From Cephalotus follicularis (taxonomy: Eukaryota > Streptophyta > Magnoliopsida > Oxalidales > Cephalotaceae), in the NCBI GenBank assembly GCA_001972305.1, contig BDDD01000377.1, forward strand, positions 245,973 to 309,972: a stretch of DNA of 64,000 nucleotides, in the 5' to 3' direction. The first letter of the stretch is position 1, and every line of letters begins with the position of its first letter. Position numbers and translations under genes: made by a program. The notes under the pieces are model-generated. The model worked only from the letters and a program-made list of their open reading frames with translations. It made no database searches and was not told where the DNA came from. Below, one piece after another: positions 59,569-64,000 of the stretch.

Positions 59569-59695
59569 TTACTCCAAATAGCCTTCACATCCTTGCTTCA
59601 GATACTTATGTGATCGAGTGTACGGAATGATCGGAGCATAGACATTTTCTCTCCGATAAAGGTGTACTCAGTCCCATCTCGAAGATAAAAGGTCA
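59569..59695 (-). pseudogene. G3 protease end, cut by G4
   Basis: Minus reading MTFYLRDGTEYTFIGEK matches the end of the G1 protease. The open frame continues into G4 LTR sequence up to 60050, so that part of the frame is a chance fusion. Confidence 0.75.
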
Positions 59696-59707
59696 TGTAA
59701 GCCCCCG

Positions 59708-59745
59708 ATATATATATATATATATATAGATATATATATATGTAT
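59708..59745. repeat. AT dinucleotide microsatellite
   Basis: About 38 bp of TA repeats with a GA interruption, twelve bases into the G4 LTR. Confidence 0.9.
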
Positions 59746-59772
59746 ATTTGAAAGAAAAAAAAAGAGAACAGC

Positions 59773-59794
59773 GCCTGGCGTTTTAACGCCAGGC
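59773..59794. other. Perfect hairpin, 10-bp arms, 2-base loop
   Basis: GCCTGGCGTT, TT, AACGCCAGGC. It lies near the start of the G4 LTR; a GCGTTAACGC-like core resembles the array sites in C2 and S1. Confidence 0.75.
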
Positions 59795-61257
59795 ACTTTA
59801 ACGTGTTAAGGGTGTGAGACGCGAGAAAGAGAGACGGGAGAGAGAACCAGAGAGCGGCAGAGAGATGGCTCCGGGAGAAGACGACGCCGGACGAAGGTGC
59901 TGGACTGGGAGATGGCACACGCGGGTCTTCTCCAGTTGCCGGTAACCCGCCTACCCCTCTTCTTCTCTTTGTTTCTTCCCTGTCGCCACTGTCACATCGC
60001 TGCAGTGCGTTCCACCATCGGTTAGCATCACAGGAAGGTCTGTTCTTCACCTGGGAGGCCGACTACACCTATTTTAGTGGCTGGTTTGGTGCCATTCGGC
60101 CGAAAATGGCCGGATTCAAACTAACGAGTTGACTTTGCGAGCCAACTCGCTGCCGCCTTTGACCATACGTTTACCGCTGAGTCACGATGAGGTAAGGCCA
60201 CCAATGGACTGATTAAAGGATTTTAAGGTCGGTCAAGGTGTTGTTTGGCTGGAATCGACCCGAATGTGAAGGCTGAGTCAACCCAGCGAGTTTGACTCAC
60301 TGCCTGCTGTGACCGCCGGTTCCTTGGCGTGTCTCGACGAGTTTAAGGTGGGGATGTGTCAACCTGATGATGGTGTGGTGATTTCAGGTGGTGACCGAAG
60401 TTTTGGTTGACCAGCGAGATGACTCAATGAGTTGACTCACTACCGTCTGTGACTGTGCGATTCACGGCGAGTCACAGTTACCAGTGTGAAGACCGGCTAA
60501 ATTAGAACTTGTTTATGGCATGGCTGGAGTTTCGATGTATTGGCCAGAACTCCGGTGACGACAATGTGTAATTGCTACATGTGTGTAAGTCGTACGAAAT
60601 GTGTGCTGGTTATTGCAGTGATACAAGGAGATAAAGAGAACTCTGTTGACACAAGATGGAGTTGTGCTCACAACGATGAGTGGAGCCTAGAGGAGGTGGC
60701 GGTTCGTAGATTCTACTGCAAGTCCTCCCGACTCGCAAGCTCAATCATTAACAGGTAGGGCATACATTTACTCTGATCGTACGTGCCAGATGAATATGGA
60801 CTTGGTCCCATTCGTATACGCTGGTATGAGACGGTAGTATACGAATGGTAGCTCACCAGAGTAGGTTATACTACTTGCCTTGCATTCATGCTTTCTAAAT
60901 TGTTATATGAATTGATATGTGTACGAATTGTAATTGTATGGATGCATGATTGTGTGTATATAGATATACGAGTATACGGAATAGTATTGTTATGCAATGT
61001 TTCTATGCTACCTCGTACCCAAGAGGCCGAGGTATGTTTCTCTTCTACCTCGAGCCCAAGCGGCCAAGGGTAACTCATATATGTCTTGGAATGATTTTCA
61101 AGGTTACAAATTGAAAGTGGTCTGTGGTTAACTACTTATATATGCTGGTATGGGATGGTGTATGTATCTAGCTAACCTCTTGATTGTTATTAGATGAATG
61201 GTATAGTTAAGGACCAACACAGATATGGATCGTTATGGAATGGATCATACGATCATG

Positions 61258-61413
61258 GATGAATATGATTACGAATGGTCGTGGATATGATTACGGAAGG
61301 TCGTGGGTATGACTACGGATGGTCGTGGATATGATTACGGATGGTCATGAATATGACAACGGATGGACATGGATATGGTTACAAATGGCTATGGCTATGG
61401 TTACAGATTACTA
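61258..61413 (+). repeat. 22-bp tandem repeat, about seven copies
   Basis: Unit close to GGATATGATTACGGATGGTCGT. The TATG of successive units falls at 61264, 61286, 61308, 61330, 61352, 61374 and 61396, an exact 22-bp step, while the rest of the unit varies. Confidence 0.88.
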
Positions 61414-61727
61414 TGGAAATGGCTTGTGGATAAGGAAATTAGCATATGGTTACGGAATTGTTTCATGGATATGAAATATTACTTATGACTAGGGAAATGA
61501 TTTTAAATGGTTTGACGAATGTGGATCCATGAGATCCTTTACAAATGGTCCCTATTACTTAAAAGCGTGCACGATTTTGGGTCATAACTACGGGATGGAT
61601 TATTGATTGTACTGTATGAGGCTATAGAGATAACCCATTCCTGACTTTCATTTCTGTCATGAACGTCATGAATGTTAGACCACAGTTTACACCACATTGT
61701 GATTGTGGACCATACAAAAGAGCTTAC

Positions 61728-61936
61728 CCCACTATGTTGGGAGCACCGATATGATACGTGGACCCCACTATTGTGGGGGGACCGATACTATACGTGGACC
61801 CCACTATTGTGGGAGGACTGATACGATACATGGACCCCATAATTGTGGGAGGACCGATACGATAAGTGGACCCCACATGTTGGGAGGACCCATATACATT
61901 GCGTAGACCCAACATATTGGGAGGACCCATAGAAAT
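61728..61936 (+). repeat. 36-bp tandem repeat with hairpin core, about six copies
   Basis: ACCGAT or its variants fall at 61745, 61781, 61817, 61853, 61888 and 61925 (steps 36, 36, 36, 35, 37). Most units contain CCCCACTATTGTGGGG or a close variant, which can fold as a 6-bp stem. Frames on both strands read through the array simply because 36 is a multiple of three. Confidence 0.88.
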
Positions 61937-63701
61937 CATGAAATAAACGACATAATCAGTGTTATATCATTCCTTACTCCCCCACACACCAAAAGTGCAT
62001 CGAGGGTGGGATGGACCCTATCGACTGATTGTCCCTATGAACGATACGAATTCTTATATGGATTGTCGACATGCCTATGGCCTTGACGTGATTATGACTA
62101 GCTAAATATACGCCGCTTAGGGACGACTGGTATATTGAAGCTGTCTACGATTGTCATTTATACACATGACACCACTTGGCATACTGATACACATATATGT
62201 ATATTGTTCACTACATGACTTATGATTTCACTTGATGCATGCACAACGCCTTACTACCCTGGGGCATGCATGGCATATCTTTATATTGTTGCATTATGGC
62301 ATATAGTATGGTTTCTCCATACGGATCGTACGACTATGGATTGTACCATATGAATCGTACGACTTTGGTTCATATGACGATGGATCGTATGATTATGGAA
62401 CGGATACCAAATGGTTATGGTATGTCATGGGACGGATACAATATGGTTACGAATCTTGTCGTTACGTGTCGTAATGGCCGGATTGTGATGATAAATGGAT
62501 ATGGAGGGTGGCTGAAGCTAGAGAGACCAGTTTTAGAGAATGTCCATCTTCTCTTCCTTGTTCTACTTATGGATCCTACGCTAATCTGCGAGTGGAATAA
62601 GGGCTTCTGCCTAGGTGGCCAAGAGTGCCTAGTCTGTTACCTCGGCAGAGGAAGCCGAGAAGAACTTGTATACGCTTGAAAGGATTTTGGAATGATATGG
62701 ATGCTGAATGTTAAGGGCAACGGTTATGGCTATGGATGGATACGATATGGTTATGGACCGTATCGTTATGGATTGTGTTGGTCCTGATTGTTATGGTATG
62801 GCTATAATATGGTTATGATAGGACCATGGTATGTATACCTAGATGGTTCTTGTTGATCCTATTCTTATACGTCGGTATGGGACGGTTGTATTCGAATGGT
62901 AGATTACATGTTCTATTGGTCTCTAGGTTATGGTGCACGACCTTTATATTATGAGTTACATTGCTATGAATGTGAATTCATGCATCTCTTGTCACGCATA
63001 TAACTCACATATTGTACACATATCTGCTGCACTTCTATATGTTCATTACATATGTATGTCCTACACAACCTTTGGTTTGCTGACCCATTGTATTGTATTG
63101 TAATGTAATGGGCCAGGTTCAGGTCTAGGTGGCGTGCAGCAATTATCAGCCAGGCTAAATCGCAGAGTAAGGATCTACATTTACTCTGACCTGTCTTATA
63201 TAAATATGATTAATGTAAATGTACAAATGTTATATAAGAGACATGTTTTCCTTCTGTATTGACCTACCGGCATGTGGCAGTGCTTTATTTATGTGTTGAT
63301 GTATTGAATATCGACAGGCCCATCACTTTGAGGAGTGGAGTAATTATCCTCTGTATGTGAATGATATAATTATTTGTTAACTTGTGGTTCTGAGGGCCGA
63401 GCCCATATATGTATATAAACTGTGGATTCCTCCTTCGGGAGTGTGGAGATATAAATTGAGTTTTTATTTACAGGGGGTTTAGTCCGATAAACGAATACTT
63501 CATGCCGAAATTTCAGGAGATTTTAAGAGTTAGTTTTTATTCCACTTGATTATTCTGCTGATGTTGTTTGACTTTGATTTAAAGCTTTATATACTTATAG
63601 CACTTATTGGGTATGGATATGATATGAAATGACTGAACGGATGAGGTATCTCACGTGGCAGATCGTGGGGGCTTGCCTTCGCGGTTTGGGGCGTGACAGC
63701 T

Positions 63702-63713
63702 TGGTATTAGAGC
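63702..63713 (+). other. G4 primer binding site
   Basis: TGGTATTAGAGC, three bases after the LTR end; one C-to-T change from the initiator Met-tRNA consensus. Confidence 0.8.
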
Positions 63714-63897
63714 TCTTCCTATGCTGGATACGCCAGGATAGGGTCCTCGGCTAGTGGAATTGAGATTTATTGATTGAGTTAAAGTGCTATAGTTGGAGTT
63801 TTTTGGAGTAGCGGAATAATAAGTGTTTCATGGAGTATCTTGGAATTATGGTTATGAAAGTTGACAGCTGATTGTTGTCTCTTATACAAGGTAGAAT

Positions 63898-64000
63898 ATG
63901 GAAGGTCAACGTGGAAGAACCGCAAAGGGAGATAGAGTCGGGCCGTCGATAAGACGTAACCGAGCCAATAGATGTATTGAAGGACAAGAGAAAAAGAAAC
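63898..64000 (+). CDS. Possible start of G4 gag, runs off the window
   Basis: ATG at 63898, about 185 bp after the PBS, opens MEGQRGRTAKGDRVGPSIRR and stays open for 34 codons to the window end. The strongly basic start is common for plant gypsy Gag proteins. No domain can be seen in so short a piece. Confidence 0.4.
   Translation, partial: MEGQRGRTAKGDRVGPSIRRNRANRCIEGQEKKK

Larger units (their letters stand above)
54052..59695 (-). mobile_element. G3: Ty3/gypsy element related to G1, interrupted by G4
   Basis: A complete 3' LTR (54052-56610), PPT and pol up to the protease, all in the same order as G1. It breaks off at 59695 within the protease, exactly where G4 begins; the remaining gag and 5' LTR are expected to the right of G4, outside the window. 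It is inserted in G2. Confidence 0.9.
59696..63698 (+). repeat. G4 5' LTR
   Basis: 4,003 bp. From the left: an AT run, a hairpin, a GA-rich part, GAGT/ACTC words (60120-60480), a 22-bp array, a 36-bp array, then AT-rich sequence shared in blocks with the L1 interior (61130-61180 and 63380-63560). Frames at 60540-60758 and 62239-62679 have no recognisable protein features. Confidence 0.85.
59696..64000 (+). mobile_element. G4: LTR retrotransposon with ~4-kb LTR, 3' part outside the window
   Basis: An LTR with TGTAAGCCCC and GGGGCGTGACA ends, followed by a PBS-like site and the start of a basic frame, inserted in the G3 protease after GGTCA. The end structure resembles gypsy LTRs here (S1, G1). 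If complete, its second LTR should be followed by GGTCA and the rest of G3. Confidence 0.85.

Noticed and set aside
59598..60050. 150-codon minus-strand frame
   Set aside because: A chance fusion of the G3 protease end with G4 LTR sequence including the AT microsatellite.
61736..61936. Regular 36-bp repeats resembling a CRISPR array
   Set aside because: There are no unique spacers; the units are directly tandem, and this is plant nuclear DNA.
62239..62679. 146-codon plus-strand frame in the G4 LTR
   Set aside because: Made largely of ATGG/TATGG-rich sequence with no recognisable protein feature; lies inside an LTR.
1..64000. tRNA, rRNA or host protein genes
   Set aside because: I looked for clover-leaf-like and conserved rRNA segments and for non-transposon protein domains and saw none; every interval is assigned to a transposable element. 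A tRNA or domain search would settle it.

Overview
This is nuclear DNA from a flowering plant, probably a eudicot, taken from a gene-poor, retrotransposon-packed region. I find no cellular protein gene, tRNA or rRNA. Essentially every base can be assigned to an LTR retrotransposon, a solo LTR or one DNA transposon. The evidence is TG...CA LTR ends, 5-bp target-site duplications (TSDs), initiator-Met-tRNA-type primer binding sites (PBS), polypurine tracts (PPT), and decayed gag, protease, reverse transcriptase, RNase H and integrase frames. Element names below are mine.

Layout from left to right. C1, a Ty1/copia element on + (1-18591), has its 5' LTR split by G1, a Ty3/gypsy chromovirus on - (420-10369, TSD GTGGC). 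C1 sits in the left LTR of N1, a non-autonomous copia-like element on - (18592-50115). The right LTR of N1 was hit by D1, a non-autonomous CACTA transposon (22711-23980, TSD ATT); by C2, a Ty1/copia element on + (24094-41235, TSD TAAAC); and by L1, a large LTR element with almost no coding capacity (41467-48841). C2 itself carries two solo LTRs: S1 in its integrase (29471-32552, TSD AGGAG) and S2 in its 3' LTR (36076-39721, TSD GTGGT). N1 lies inside the RNase H region of C3 (copia, +, ends 52441), which lies inside an older copia LTR, C4 (52442-53054). C4 is cut on the right by G2, a rearranged gypsy fragment on - (53055-54051). G2 is interrupted by G3 (gypsy, -, 54052-59695), and G3 by G4 (an LTR element with a 4-kb LTR, +, 59696 to the window end).

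Relative order follows from the nesting: C4, then C3, then N1, then C1, C2, D1 and L1, and last G1 (in C1) and S1 and S2 (in C2). Independently, C4, then G2, then G3, then G4.

The coding parts are dead. G1 keeps one gag-pol frame of about 1,530 codons with no frameshift but about a dozen stops, mostly TAG at glutamine positions. C2 keeps one gag-pol frame with one frameshift and several stops. C1 is far more degraded.

The most unusual feature is in the LTRs. Unrelated elements carry arrays of short palindromes with a GTCGAC-like core at about 21-bp spacing. In G1 and G3 there are six copies at 20, 21, 21, 21 and 20-21 bp. In C2 and S1 there are pairs about 21 bp apart that recur about every 50 bp. 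In C2 the array lies directly upstream of a TATAAATA box, so I read these arrays as phased protein-binding sites in LTR promoters; that reading is inference.
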